The notes under the pieces were generated by a model that did no database searches, was not told the origin of the DNA, and saw only the letters and a list, made by a program, of their open reading frames with translations. 64,000 nucleotides of DNA from UBA5266 sp964610025 (GTDB taxonomy: Bacteria; Bacteroidota; Bacteroidia; Bacteroidales; WCHB1-69), in NCBI GenBank assembly GCA_964610025.1, contig CAZSTX010000004.1, positions 1-64,000 of the forward strand, written 5' to 3'. This document shows, in pieces, positions 54,075 through 63,053 of the stretch. Position numbers and translations under genes: made by a program. Every line of letters begins with the position of its first letter. Position 1 is the stretch's first letter.

Positions 54075-54980
54075 TTATTCTATTTTCTCTTGTAAAGATT
54101 TAAATCCTTTTCCTAATATTTCATGTGCATCGACTATGGTAATAAAGGCTTCTGGGTCTATTTTGAAAATATATTTTTGTAAATCGGGAATAGCTCTACG
54201 ATTCATTACAGTAAATAATACATTTTTATCATCTTGTGTATACATTCCTTTTGCCTGAAAAATTGTACCACCACATTGTAGATTGTATATAATTGTTTTT
54301 CGTAATTCTTCACTTTTTTCAGAAATGATGAAAATAATTTTATCGTCCGAAAATCCGTGCAATATCATATCTATTACTTTGCCCATTATAAAAATGGTTA
54401 ACCATGAATAGAGTGGTATTTTCCAATCTTGAAAAGCAAGAAACCCAACAACAACAATGCAAGAGTCGACTATCATCAATTGTTTGCCAAGAGGAATTTT
54501 AGTATACTTGGATAGAATAGAAGCTAAGACATCGCTCCCGCCACTTGAAGCCCTTGATTTAAATATCATTCCAACACCGACTCCCATCACCACACCACCA
54601 AAAACACTTGCTAACAATACTTCATCGTGAAGATTGAGAGGGTCTGTACCAATAATATAAATTAGTCCATCGGTAAATAGTGCCGTTAAAATAAAGCCTA
54701 TGAATGTTTTAATTCCAAAACGTGAACCTAATAATTTTAATCCTATTAAAGTTAAGGGAAGATTAAAACAAAGTGCTGCCAATCCAACAGGGAAATTGAA
54801 TTTATGATGCAAAACAATAGAAATACCATAAATGCCTCCAGGTGTAATTTTATAGGGAGTCATAAAAAAAGCATAACCTAATGCTAATATGAATGCACCA
54901 GCGATAAGATAAAAATAGGAAATGACCCATTCTTTTGAAAGTATTTTATCTTTTATAGGATTGATAATGAAATTAGCCAT
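54075..54980 (-). CDS. YitT family membrane protein
   Basis: The 301-residue protein has five or six membrane segments in the first 210 residues, containing the family pattern YKITPGGIYGISIVLHHKF and the ASSGGSDVLASILSKY loop. A soluble C-terminal DUF2179 domain follows (about 218-295) with KGMYTQDDKNVLFTVMNRR, thought to bind ligands. The transported substrate is unknown. The gene lies 31 bases after the C40 peptidase gene. Confidence 0.9.
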   Translation of the reverse strand: MANFIINPIKDKILSKEWVISYFYLIAGAFILALGYAFFMTPYKITPGGIYGISIVLHHKFNFPVGLAALCFNLPLTLIGLKLLGSRFGIKTFIGFILTALFTDGLIYIIGTDPLNLHDEVLLASVFGGVVMGVGVGMIFKSRASSGGSDVLASILSKYTKIPLGKQLMIVDSCIVVVGFLAFQDWKIPLYSWLTIFIMGKVIDMILHGFSDDKIIFIISEKSEELRKTIIYNLQCGGTIFQAKGMYTQDDKNVLFTVMNRRAIPDLQKYIFKIDPEAFITIVDAHEILGKGFKSLQEKIE

Positions 54981-55011
54981 GTTGTATTAGGATTAAATAG
55001 TATGGTTGATA

Positions 55012-55782
55012 TTATAAAAATCTTTTGATGCTGTGTAAAGTATGACTATATTCTTCTTTTTCGACATTAAAAATACCTTGATTATCCAATGTATCTTTTC
55101 TTACTTTTCCACTTGCATGGATGATGGTGTTGTCTTTATAGATGATGCCTGTATGTGTGATTTTTTCATTGTGATTTTTAAAAAAAGCTAAATCAAAACA
55201 TTGTGCATCATCTATAGATGAAATAAGCGTTCCTTGTTGTGCTTGCAGCGAAGCATCGCGTTTTAGTTGTATATTGGCTGTTTTAAATATTACTTGATTC
55301 AATCCCGAACAATCTATTCCACAATGGCTTCTTCCTCCCCATAGATAAGGTGCGTTAAGATAAGAAAGCATTAGTTCTTCCATTGTTTTTTTTATAGGAA
55401 GGCTGTCAATTGTAAAATGTTCGTTGCCTAAATAAATTGTTTGATCCTCGCGTAGAGGTAAATTAGAGCCAGGATATACATAAAAATGAAAATCCCGTCG
55501 ATTATCATATAATAAGGTAGGTGATGAAATACATAATGGAAGATGGTTTTGATAATAAGTTTCCATTTCTGTTTCTCGCATGAGTGCAAGTTGATTTCTG
55601 TCTATATAGCCTTCATAGTCATCATAAAGAGTGCGGATGTATAACCATTGATTATCAAACAGAAGTATTTCATAAACTTCGCCAAATAATAATTGGGAAG
55701 TCATTTCTGAGCGGTGCGATGCCCTTGCTCGTATAGGTATTAATGCAATATTGCAAAAGCCGTAGATTGACATATTATTCAA
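55012..55782 (-). CDS. NlpC/P60 (C40) peptidase with SH3-like domains
   Basis: The 256-residue protein has two bacterial SH3-like regions in the first 130 residues (ALIPIRARASHRSEMTSQLL and the WLYIRTLYDDYEGYIDR strand). The NlpC/P60 domain follows: APYLWGGRSHCGIDCSGLNQ with Cys158 as nucleophile, KITHTGIIYKDN with His210, and IIHASGKV with His222. Such enzymes cut gamma-D-glutamyl-diaminopimelate links in peptidoglycan fragments, and Bacteroidetes relatives recycle wall peptides. There is no obvious signal peptide, though residues 6-17 are mildly hydrophobic. It overlaps the M6 protease gene by 8 bases. Confidence 0.87.
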   Translation of the reverse strand: MNNMSIYGFCNIALIPIRARASHRSEMTSQLLFGEVYEILLFDNQWLYIRTLYDDYEGYIDRNQLALMRETEMETYYQNHLPLCISSPTLLYDNRRDFHFYVYPGSNLPLREDQTIYLGNEHFTIDSLPIKKTMEELMLSYLNAPYLWGGRSHCGIDCSGLNQVIFKTANIQLKRDASLQAQQGTLISSIDDAQCFDLAFFKNHNEKITHTGIIYKDNTIIHASGKVRKDTLDNQGIFNVEKEEYSHTLHSIKRFL

Positions 55783-58399
55783 CTATAAATGATTGAACTT
55801 TAGATAGAGAGTTTGAATGTATTTTTATAAAATAGATGCCTGATGACAAATGAGATATAGAAATACGGTGTGTTTCTAAAGGATTAATATTTGATTGATT
55901 ATATAGTAATTGTCCAGTAATGGAATAAATTTGAATGTTTGATAATGAGTTAATACCTTCTATTTTTACATTCAATATTGAATGTACAGGATTGGGATAT
56001 AATAGCATAGTAACATTATCGTTTATATTGGAAAATTTATTAATACTTAGTTCGTCAGGACAAATGTGTATGCGAATTGGGCTTGAATAATATTTGTTGT
56101 CGTTTGTTAATTCTTTTACTTCGGTCCACGTATTGTTTACTTTAAGAAATCCTGTTGATAAACTGTTATTTCTTAAAGGTGTGTTAGTTGCAAATATATA
56201 AGAGAGATTGGTGTTTTCTTCTTTTATAGGAAACTGATATTCAATGCAAAAGTGTCGAGTTGTTTTGTAACTTCCGTTTACTAAAAAAGTGTTCCATGAA
56301 TTTGGAATAATGGTATTACCAATAACTTCTATTTTCTTTAATAAATTGGTCGGATATTTTAATGAAGATGTATTTGTTATTTTTATCCATATAGTATCAT
56401 TGTTTGTAAAGTTTACATTTCCAAAATAAATAGAAATAGAATCTATGATTATAGGCGTGAAAATAGAATAATATTCGGAAGCGGAAGAGACATGATGGTT
56501 TGTTGAAAAATTTAATTCTATAAAAGTGTCATTTTCAAATAAATTGCTTAATATCATACAACTATCAATACTTATACCATCTTGTGCAATCATGATTGTT
56601 CTGATTTTAGATGAGCCAATTATAGAAAGTTCTACTTTGCGATTAATGGTAGTAGTGTTTATACCTTTACTGCTTACATAAATTAGCTTATTCCTTTCCC
56701 CTTGTGTTTCAGAAAGAGATATCCATGTAGTATCGCATTGAATACGCCAGTTTTCATTAGATGTAATATAAAAAGAATCACTATAATTTAGGTTGTTTTC
56801 AATAAAAATATAATTAGTATCTACGTTTAATATTGTAGTGTCTAACCCTATTGTAAAGCGTATGCTATCAGTTGTTTTTGTAATATTGGTAATTGATATG
56901 TTTTTGATATAAGAACCATTACTAAGAAAAGGTTTTGGATTACTTGATATATTAAAAAAAGTTCTTTCCGATTCTTCGCTAAAATAAGCATTCGAAAGAG
57001 ATCCTTGTAATGTTGTAGTGCCTCCGGGTCTATAGAGATACACTTCATCAAAAACAGATTCATTATCGTATTGGGCATTACCATTATAATTGTCATTAAT
57101 GCGATAAATTAATATACCTGACCCCGGTAAAATTGACTCGAAAGTAGACGAAGTTTTTAATCGATACTCAACAACAAGATATTCGTCCACGTAGTCATCG
57201 ATAGGAATTTTGTAAATTGTTCTATCAGTAGATGTTCCGTTGGCAGGGAAAAGAGTATAAGTGCCATTTTTAGAGATAGTAGGAATGGTATCTATCCAAT
57301 TTCCATATTTGTATTTCATATAAGCTCCTAATCCTTGTGGTTTTGAATAATTAGTCGAAGCCATTAAGTCCCAAATGCCTACAGGTGTTATATGGTTGTA
57401 TGCATCATTGTAGCGATAAAGGTCGGGAGCGCCAAGTGTGTGCATAAACTCATGAGTAATAACACCGGGATATAACTGATTTTCGGTTATTAAGTTATAA
57501 TCATAGACTCTTTTATCGTTAATAAATACTGATTTAGTGTATAAACTCCAGCGATGAGGCCATAATAAATCTTGCCACCCTTGCGATGATCCTGATATGA
57601 CAAAACAAATATTGTCTACTCTACCGTCATTGTTATAATCTATGTTTAAAGAGGAAGGAATGCTATCGTTGAAAAACATAATTGCTCTTTCTAATAGCTT
57701 GTGTTCTCTTTCCATTCTTTCAGATGCATTTCTATAGCCAATAGTATTAGTTGTTGCATTGTATGGAGTAAAATATTTTCGAGGTAATATATCTTGATAA
57801 GAATGAATTACTTGAGAATTAGAAGAAGGAAATAAATGACTTTCTATATTTAATTTTCCATAACTTGCTGTTTTGTAGTAGTTAGCAAGAGAGTTGGCAG
57901 TGTGAGATGATGTGTCGTTAAATCTATTATAAATATTTTCGTAGCTATCCTCATCGAATTTGTCTTCATCGGCAAAACGAATAAAAAAAACTAAATTATT
58001 GATAGTACCATGGTTTTTACTTGCAGACTTATGGTTTAATTCATATGGAATAGAAGATTGAAATTCTTCTCGGATTTTAAGCCATTTTTCAGATGAAATA
58101 TTCAATTCTTTTTCTATTCCTATCATATCGGGGTTAACTTCTCCTACGATATAAGAAGAAGATATAAGCATATCTTTTTCTCTAAAAGCATAAGTGTAAT
58201 ATCCTGTATTTTCATCTTTTATGATAGTGTAACCTGCCGAGTCGTGTAGCCAATTGTGGTATTCGTCTCCACTAGCAAAACAATTTATTTTAATTCCATT
58301 AGGTTGTGTAATGGTTTGTGGAATATTTTTTAAATACGCACTATAAGAAGCAAACAGCATCATTTGCAATAGAAATAAAGAAAAAAATCGTTTAAACAT
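55775..58399 (-). CDS. M6 family metalloprotease with T9SS sorting domain
   Basis: The 874-residue protein has a signal peptide (1-21), then SASKNHGTINNLVFFIRFAD (positions about 124-143) at the start of the M6 domain. The zinc site is THEFMHTLGAPD, with His316, Glu317 and His320, followed by GIWDLMAST, the Met-turn. About residues 530-620 hold a BACON-like beta domain (WRIQCDTTWISLSETQGERN is its typical segment). The C-terminus, MLLYPNPVHSILNVKIEG to SSGIYFIKIHSNSLSKVQSF, is a T9SS type A sorting domain. It is likely a secreted or surface-attached protease for protein scavenging. Confidence 0.9.
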   Translation of the reverse strand: MFKRFFSLFLLQMMLFASYSAYLKNIPQTITQPNGIKINCFASGDEYHNWLHDSAGYTIIKDENTGYYTYAFREKDMLISSSYIVGEVNPDMIGIEKELNISSEKWLKIREEFQSSIPYELNHKSASKNHGTINNLVFFIRFADEDKFDEDSYENIYNRFNDTSSHTANSLANYYKTASYGKLNIESHLFPSSNSQVIHSYQDILPRKYFTPYNATTNTIGYRNASERMEREHKLLERAIMFFNDSIPSSLNIDYNNDGRVDNICFVISGSSQGWQDLLWPHRWSLYTKSVFINDKRVYDYNLITENQLYPGVITHEFMHTLGAPDLYRYNDAYNHITPVGIWDLMASTNYSKPQGLGAYMKYKYGNWIDTIPTISKNGTYTLFPANGTSTDRTIYKIPIDDYVDEYLVVEYRLKTSSTFESILPGSGILIYRINDNYNGNAQYDNESVFDEVYLYRPGGTTTLQGSLSNAYFSEESERTFFNISSNPKPFLSNGSYIKNISITNITKTTDSIRFTIGLDTTILNVDTNYIFIENNLNYSDSFYITSNENWRIQCDTTWISLSETQGERNKLIYVSSKGINTTTINRKVELSIIGSSKIRTIMIAQDGISIDSCMILSNLFENDTFIELNFSTNHHVSSASEYYSIFTPIIIDSISIYFGNVNFTNNDTIWIKITNTSSLKYPTNLLKKIEVIGNTIIPNSWNTFLVNGSYKTTRHFCIEYQFPIKEENTNLSYIFATNTPLRNNSLSTGFLKVNNTWTEVKELTNDNKYYSSPIRIHICPDELSINKFSNINDNVTMLLYPNPVHSILNVKIEGINSLSNIQIYSITGQLLYNQSNINPLETHRISISHLSSGIYFIKIHSNSLSKVQSFIVE

Positions 58400-58429
58400 A
58401 AATTTTTAAATATATAATTAAAATAATTT

Positions 58430-58437
58430 GCAAAATT
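58430..58437 (-). promoter_or_regulatory. -7 box for the M6 protease operon
   Basis: The minus strand reads TAATTTTG, about 31 bases before the start at 58399. It is 13 bases from the divergent box at 58451-58458. Confidence 0.5.
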
Positions 58438-58450
58438 ACCAAAATTTTCA

Positions 58451-58458
58451 TAATTTTG
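58451..58458 (+). promoter_or_regulatory. -7 box for the M49-type peptidase
   Basis: TAATTTTG matches TAnnTTTG, 35 bases before the start at 58494. It pairs with the opposite box at 58430-58437 in a very compact divergent promoter. Confidence 0.5.
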
Positions 58459-58493
58459 CATAATGAAAATCATCTATAAATAATAAAATAAAA

Positions 58494-60155
58494 ATGAAAC
58501 TCAAAGTATTAACTATTAGCATTATGACAACTTTAGCAGTGGTTGCAATAAGTTGTAAAAACAAAAAATCTCAAGAAGTGAAAACAGAAATTGAATCTCA
58601 AAAGTCCGAACTACAATTAAAAGTAGAAGAATTTGCTTATGTTGATTTAAATAGTCCACATATAGCACAGTTGTCTGAAAATGAAAAACAATTGATAGCT
58701 ATTTTTATCAAAATAGCAGATATTATGGATCAATTGTTTTGGAAACAAACATTTGGCGATAAAAATATTTTAGATACAATAGAAGACCCCTATGCCAAAG
58801 AATTTGTAAAAATAAATTATGGTCCTTGGGAAAGACTTAATGGAAATCTACCATTCATTGCGAATTATGGAAGTAAATATTTAGGCGCTCAATATTATCC
58901 TCAAGATATGACAAAAGAAGAATTTGATGCTTTTAAAGACCCTAATAAAAACAGTTTATACACAGTTCTTCGTCGCAATGAAGATAATTCTTTAAAAACA
59001 GTTTGGTATAGAGATGAATACAAAAAAGAACTCGATGAAGTTGATAAATTATTAGACCAAGCCATTGCTATTACAGAAGATGAAGGTTTGAAAAACTATT
59101 TAATAGAACGTAAAAAAGCATTCAAAACAGACGACTATTTTGCTAGCGATATGGCATGGATGGATATGAAAAATAGTAAAATAGATTTTGTTGTAGGACC
59201 TATTGAAAACTATGATGATAAATTAAATGAAGCTAAAGCGTCTTACGAAGGATTTATTTTAATTAAAGATATAGAAAAAAGCAAAGAATTGGAAAAATTT
59301 GTTAAAATGCTGCCTATGTTGCAAAAAGAATTGCCTTGTGAACCTCAGTATAAAACATTTGTTCCAGGAACTTCTTCTGATTTAAATGTATACAATGCAA
59401 TATATTACGCAGGAGATTGCAACGCAGGAAGTAAAACCATAGCCATTAATTTACCCAACGACGACAGAGTACAAGCAAAAAAAGGTGCACGCCGTTTGCA
59501 ATTACGCAATAGCATGAAAGCAAAATTTGATAAAATTTTAATGCCTATAGGTCAGTTGATTGTAGAAAAAGATCAACAACAACACCTTAAATTTGATGCT
59601 TTTTTCTGGAATGTAACATTTCACGAAGTAGCACATGGATTGGGTATTAAACAGACAATAAATAATAAAGGAACCGTAGATAATGCCATGAAAGCAGAAG
59701 GCACTTCTTGGGAAGAAGCAAAAGCTGATATTTTAGGCTTGTTTATGGTGTGTAAATTGATTGAAAAAGGAGAAATTACCAATATTACGGTCGAAGATGC
59801 TATTACTACTTTTATTGCTGGAATTTTACGATCAGTACGCTTCGGTGCTTCAAGTTCACACGGGAAAGCCAATATGATGTGTTATAATTATATGGAACAA
59901 CAAAAAGCATTCACACGCAATAGCGATGCAACCTATCATATTGATTATGAAAAAGCAAAATTGGCAATTAATAGTTGGGCTAATGTCATTATTGTTACGC
60001 AAGGTGATGGAAATCTCGAATTTGCTACTAAGTTCAGACAAGAAAATGGAAATATAACAGAAGCATTACAAAAAGATTTAGATAGAATAAATGCTGCTGG
60101 TATTCCAAAAGACATACGGTTTAATCAAGGATTAAAAGTGTTGGGTTTAGAATAG
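58494..60155 (+). CDS. M49-type dipeptidyl-peptidase (DPP III-like) lipoprotein
   Basis: The 553-residue protein has a signal ending TLAVVAISCK, a lipobox with Cys21. FHEVAHGLGI, with His377, Glu378 and His381, and EEAKADILGL (407-416, with Glu408 a zinc ligand candidate) match the bacterial DPP III-like (M49) metallopeptidases. These have a HExxH-plus-EExKAD pattern instead of the eukaryotic HELLGH. Such enzymes release dipeptides from peptides. It is 54 bases upstream of the citrate lyase operon and may share its transcript, though they are functionally unrelated. Confidence 0.85.
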   Translation: MKLKVLTISIMTTLAVVAISCKNKKSQEVKTEIESQKSELQLKVEEFAYVDLNSPHIAQLSENEKQLIAIFIKIADIMDQLFWKQTFGDKNILDTIEDPYAKEFVKINYGPWERLNGNLPFIANYGSKYLGAQYYPQDMTKEEFDAFKDPNKNSLYTVLRRNEDNSLKTVWYRDEYKKELDEVDKLLDQAIAITEDEGLKNYLIERKKAFKTDDYFASDMAWMDMKNSKIDFVVGPIENYDDKLNEAKASYEGFILIKDIEKSKELEKFVKMLPMLQKELPCEPQYKTFVPGTSSDLNVYNAIYYAGDCNAGSKTIAINLPNDDRVQAKKGARRLQLRNSMKAKFDKILMPIGQLIVEKDQQQHLKFDAFFWNVTFHEVAHGLGIKQTINNKGTVDNAMKAEGTSWEEAKADILGLFMVCKLIEKGEITNITVEDAITTFIAGILRSVRFGASSSHGKANMMCYNYMEQQKAFTRNSDATYHIDYEKAKLAINSWANVIIVTQGDGNLEFATKFRQENGNITEALQKDLDRINAAGIPKDIRFNQGLKVLGLE

Positions 60156-60209
60156 AACACAAGCTAAATATCATATTATTTAAATCGATATATTATAAAT
60201 AAAATTACT

Positions 60210-61439
60210 ATGAATCAGATAGCAACGGCAGGAAATAAAGGAAAAAACGTACGTTCCGATTGTTTTATTACTTTAACACTAACACAACAAGAAGGAATTG
60301 AAATAACGATTGTAAGTAAAGTTAAAGTTTTGTATGGAAGACAAATAGAAGAAGAAATAAAAAGTATTTTGTCGTTTTATGAAATAAAAAATGCAAAAGT
60401 AAGTATCGAAGATAGTGGCGCTATACCATTAGTGATTGCAGCACGTATGGAAGCGTGTGTAAAACAGTTGATTAATACCGATAAAGAATATTTATTGCCA
60501 TTTCTTAAAGCAAATAAATATACTACTAAGAGAGAAAAAAACCGTTTTACACGTTTATATCTTCCCGGCAATACACCTAGTTTAGCTTTAAATGCAGGTA
60601 TTCATAATCCAGATGGTATCATTCTGGATTTAGAAGACGCAGTAGCGTATGAAAAAAAACAAGAAGCTCGCTTTATGGTGCGTAATGCATTGAGAGGAAT
60701 TAACTTTTATGCTGCCGAACGTATGGTACGCATCAATCAACTTCCTGCTGGATTAGATGATTTGTCCTATATTATTCCTCATCATATTAATTTGATTTTA
60801 TTGCCAAAATGTGAATCTTCAGAACAGATAGTGCTGTTAAATCAACACATTAATAAATTGAAAGAAATACATAATATAACCAGCGACATTTGGATAATGC
60901 CAATAATTGAAAGTGCTTTAGGAGTTATCAACAGTTTTGAAATAGCTAAAGCAGCAGATAATGTTGTGGCAATGGCAATAGGGTTAGAAGATTATACTGC
61001 TGATTTAGGAGTAAAACGGACCAAAGCAGCCAACGAATCTTTCTTTGCTCGTTCAAGTTTGGTCAATGCCTGTAAAGCCGCAGGTATACAAGCTATTGAT
61101 TCTGTATTTTCTGATGTAGCTGATTTAGAGGCTTTAAAAGAAAATGTTTTGCAATCAAAAGCTTTAGGATTTGATGGAATGGGATGTATACACCCTCGGC
61201 AAATCAAAGTAATTAAAGATAATTATGCTCCCGATAACGATGAAATCGAAAAAGCAAAAAAGATAATTCATGCTTTTATTTTAGCTACCGAACAAGGCTT
61301 AGGAGTAGTTTCTTTAGGCTCTAAAATGATTGATATGCCAGTGGTAAAACGTGCCGAAAAAATTATACAATTAGCATTAAATACTAATAGATTAGATGCT
61401 GATTGGCGAGAAGAGTTTTTGAGATTAGGAGATAAATAA
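60210..61439 (+). CDS. Citrate lyase fused gamma-beta subunit (CitD-CitE)
   Basis: The 409-residue protein joins two citrate lyase subunits. Residues about 1-92 are CitD, the acyl carrier protein. Its AGNKGKNVRSDCFITLTL aligns with the CitD start, with Ser16 as the likely attachment site for the phosphoribosyl-dephospho-CoA group; GIEITI, VSIEDSGAIPLVIAARMEA match the rest. Residues about 112-409 are CitE, the citryl-ACP lyase, with RLYLPGNTPSLALNAG, PDGIILDLEDAVAYEKK, IGLEDYTADLGVKRTKAANE and GFDGMGCIHPRQIKVIK. A short linker joins them. The usual layout is separate citD and citE. CitF follows 26 bases downstream. Confidence 0.92.
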   Translation: MNQIATAGNKGKNVRSDCFITLTLTQQEGIEITIVSKVKVLYGRQIEEEIKSILSFYEIKNAKVSIEDSGAIPLVIAARMEACVKQLINTDKEYLLPFLKANKYTTKREKNRFTRLYLPGNTPSLALNAGIHNPDGIILDLEDAVAYEKKQEARFMVRNALRGINFYAAERMVRINQLPAGLDDLSYIIPHHINLILLPKCESSEQIVLLNQHINKLKEIHNITSDIWIMPIIESALGVINSFEIAKAADNVVAMAIGLEDYTADLGVKRTKAANESFFARSSLVNACKAAGIQAIDSVFSDVADLEALKENVLQSKALGFDGMGCIHPRQIKVIKDNYAPDNDEIEKAKKIIHAFILATEQGLGVVSLGSKMIDMPVVKRAEKIIQLALNTNRLDADWREEFLRLGDK

Positions 61440-61465
61440 ATAATTAAAAAGAAAAAACATTCATT

Positions 61466-63034
61466 ATGAAATGCGATAAGTTTGTAGTCAATGCAGCAGG
61501 TAGGAGAGTGCCTACGATTGTCAATGGAAAAGAAATGCTCCCTTTTATGGGAGTAGGGAAATATAAACCTATTGGAAACAAATATGCACCACCTATTCCT
61601 AGTTGTTTAGATTATCCATCTGATGGAAATAAAATAGTTGACTCTTTAGAAATAGCACTTAAAAAATGTGGCTTACGCAGTGGAATGACTATTTCGACAC
61701 ATCATCATTTACGTGATGGTGATTTAGTAAGTAATACTATTTTTGAGATAGCTAATAATTTAAAAATAAAAGATTTAGTCTGGTTGCCATCGGCTTCATT
61801 TCCTTGTAACGAGCCTTTGATACCTTATCTCGAAAATGGAACTATTAATAGAATAGAAGGATCGATGAATGGTCCTTTAGGAAAATTCACTTCTTATGGA
61901 AAAATGCAAGGATGTGCTGTACTACGTTCACATGGTGGAAGAGTACAAGCTGTGCAAGATGGAGAAGTGAAAATAGATATAGCAGTTATTGCAGCACCAA
62001 CAGCCGACATGTTTGGTAATGCAACAGGAGCTGAAGGTCAGTCGGCTTGTGGAGTGTTGGGCTACTCTTTGATAGACATGCTCTATGCTGATAAGGTGAT
62101 TGTAGTTACCGATAATTTAGTTCCTTTTCCATGTATGCCTTTTCAAATACAAGGAAATTATGTCGATTATGTAGTAGTAGTAGATAAAATAGGTATTCCC
62201 GAAAAAATAGTATCAGGAACGACACAACTTACTAAATCACCTGATAGATTATTATTAGCCGAATGGACAGCTCGCTTTTGTTCAGAAGCTGGTTTGCTCC
62301 GTGACGGAGTAGGTATTCAAACTGGTGCAGGTGGCACTTCTTTATCAGTAGGATTGCATTTTCATGAACAATTGAAAGCAAATAAATGGAAGGCACGTTT
62401 TGGCTTTGGAGGAAGTACACAATATTTGGTAAAAATGTTAGAAGAAGGTGTTATGGATTATATTCTTGATGCTCAAGCCTTTGATTTAGAAGCAATAGAG
62501 TCGATTAAAAGAAATAAAAATCACATAGACCTTTCTGTATTTCAGTCATATAATTTTCATAGTAAAGGCAATTATACCAACTTGATAGATATAGTTATTT
62601 TAGGTGCTACAGAAGTAGATACTCATTTCAATGGAAATGTAGTTACTCATTCTGATGGATTATTATTACACGGCATTGGAGGTTGGCAAAATTGTTTACA
62701 TTCTAAATGTACAATATTACCACTTCCTTTATTCAGAGATAGAATACCTGTAATTGTTGATAACTTAACTACTTTATGCGGTCCTGGCGCATTGATTGAT
62801 GTAATTGTTACAGAAAGAGGAATAGCGATTAATCCATTGCGTACCGATTTGATTGATAAAATGCGACACTCTTCTTTGCCAATTGTTAAAATACAAGATT
62901 TAAAAGCAGAAGTTGATGCCATTTGTGGCGTCCCCGATAAAGCACCTATTAGCGATAAAGACGAAGATACGGTAGCCATTATTAAATGGGTAGATGGGAC
63001 AGTGATAGATAGTGTTCGTAAAGTATTGCAATAG
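61466..63034 (+). CDS. citF: Citrate lyase alpha subunit
   Basis: The 522-residue protein is the citrate:acetyl-ACP transferase that exchanges acetate for citrate on the acyl carrier. It is related to CoA transferases. Landmarks include ISTHHHLRDGD (about 75-85), SMNGPLGKFTSYGKMQGCAV (positions about 131-150), RSHGGRVQAVQDGEVKID, GIQTGAGGTSLSVGLHFHEQ (positions about 289-308), FGFGGSTQYLVKMLEEGVMD and a final TVIDSVRKVL. Length matches other CitF proteins. Together with the fused CitDE it forms the complete lyase. No citC, citX or citG is seen before the window ends, so activation genes must lie elsewhere or beyond 64000. Confidence 0.95.
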   Translation: MKCDKFVVNAAGRRVPTIVNGKEMLPFMGVGKYKPIGNKYAPPIPSCLDYPSDGNKIVDSLEIALKKCGLRSGMTISTHHHLRDGDLVSNTIFEIANNLKIKDLVWLPSASFPCNEPLIPYLENGTINRIEGSMNGPLGKFTSYGKMQGCAVLRSHGGRVQAVQDGEVKIDIAVIAAPTADMFGNATGAEGQSACGVLGYSLIDMLYADKVIVVTDNLVPFPCMPFQIQGNYVDYVVVVDKIGIPEKIVSGTTQLTKSPDRLLLAEWTARFCSEAGLLRDGVGIQTGAGGTSLSVGLHFHEQLKANKWKARFGFGGSTQYLVKMLEEGVMDYILDAQAFDLEAIESIKRNKNHIDLSVFQSYNFHSKGNYTNLIDIVILGATEVDTHFNGNVVTHSDGLLLHGIGGWQNCLHSKCTILPLPLFRDRIPVIVDNLTTLCGPGALIDVIVTERGIAINPLRTDLIDKMRHSSLPIVKIQDLKAEVDAICGVPDKAPISDKDEDTVAIIKWVDGTVIDSVRKVLQ

Positions 63035-63053
63035 CCTTTTTTATTTTTATTAT

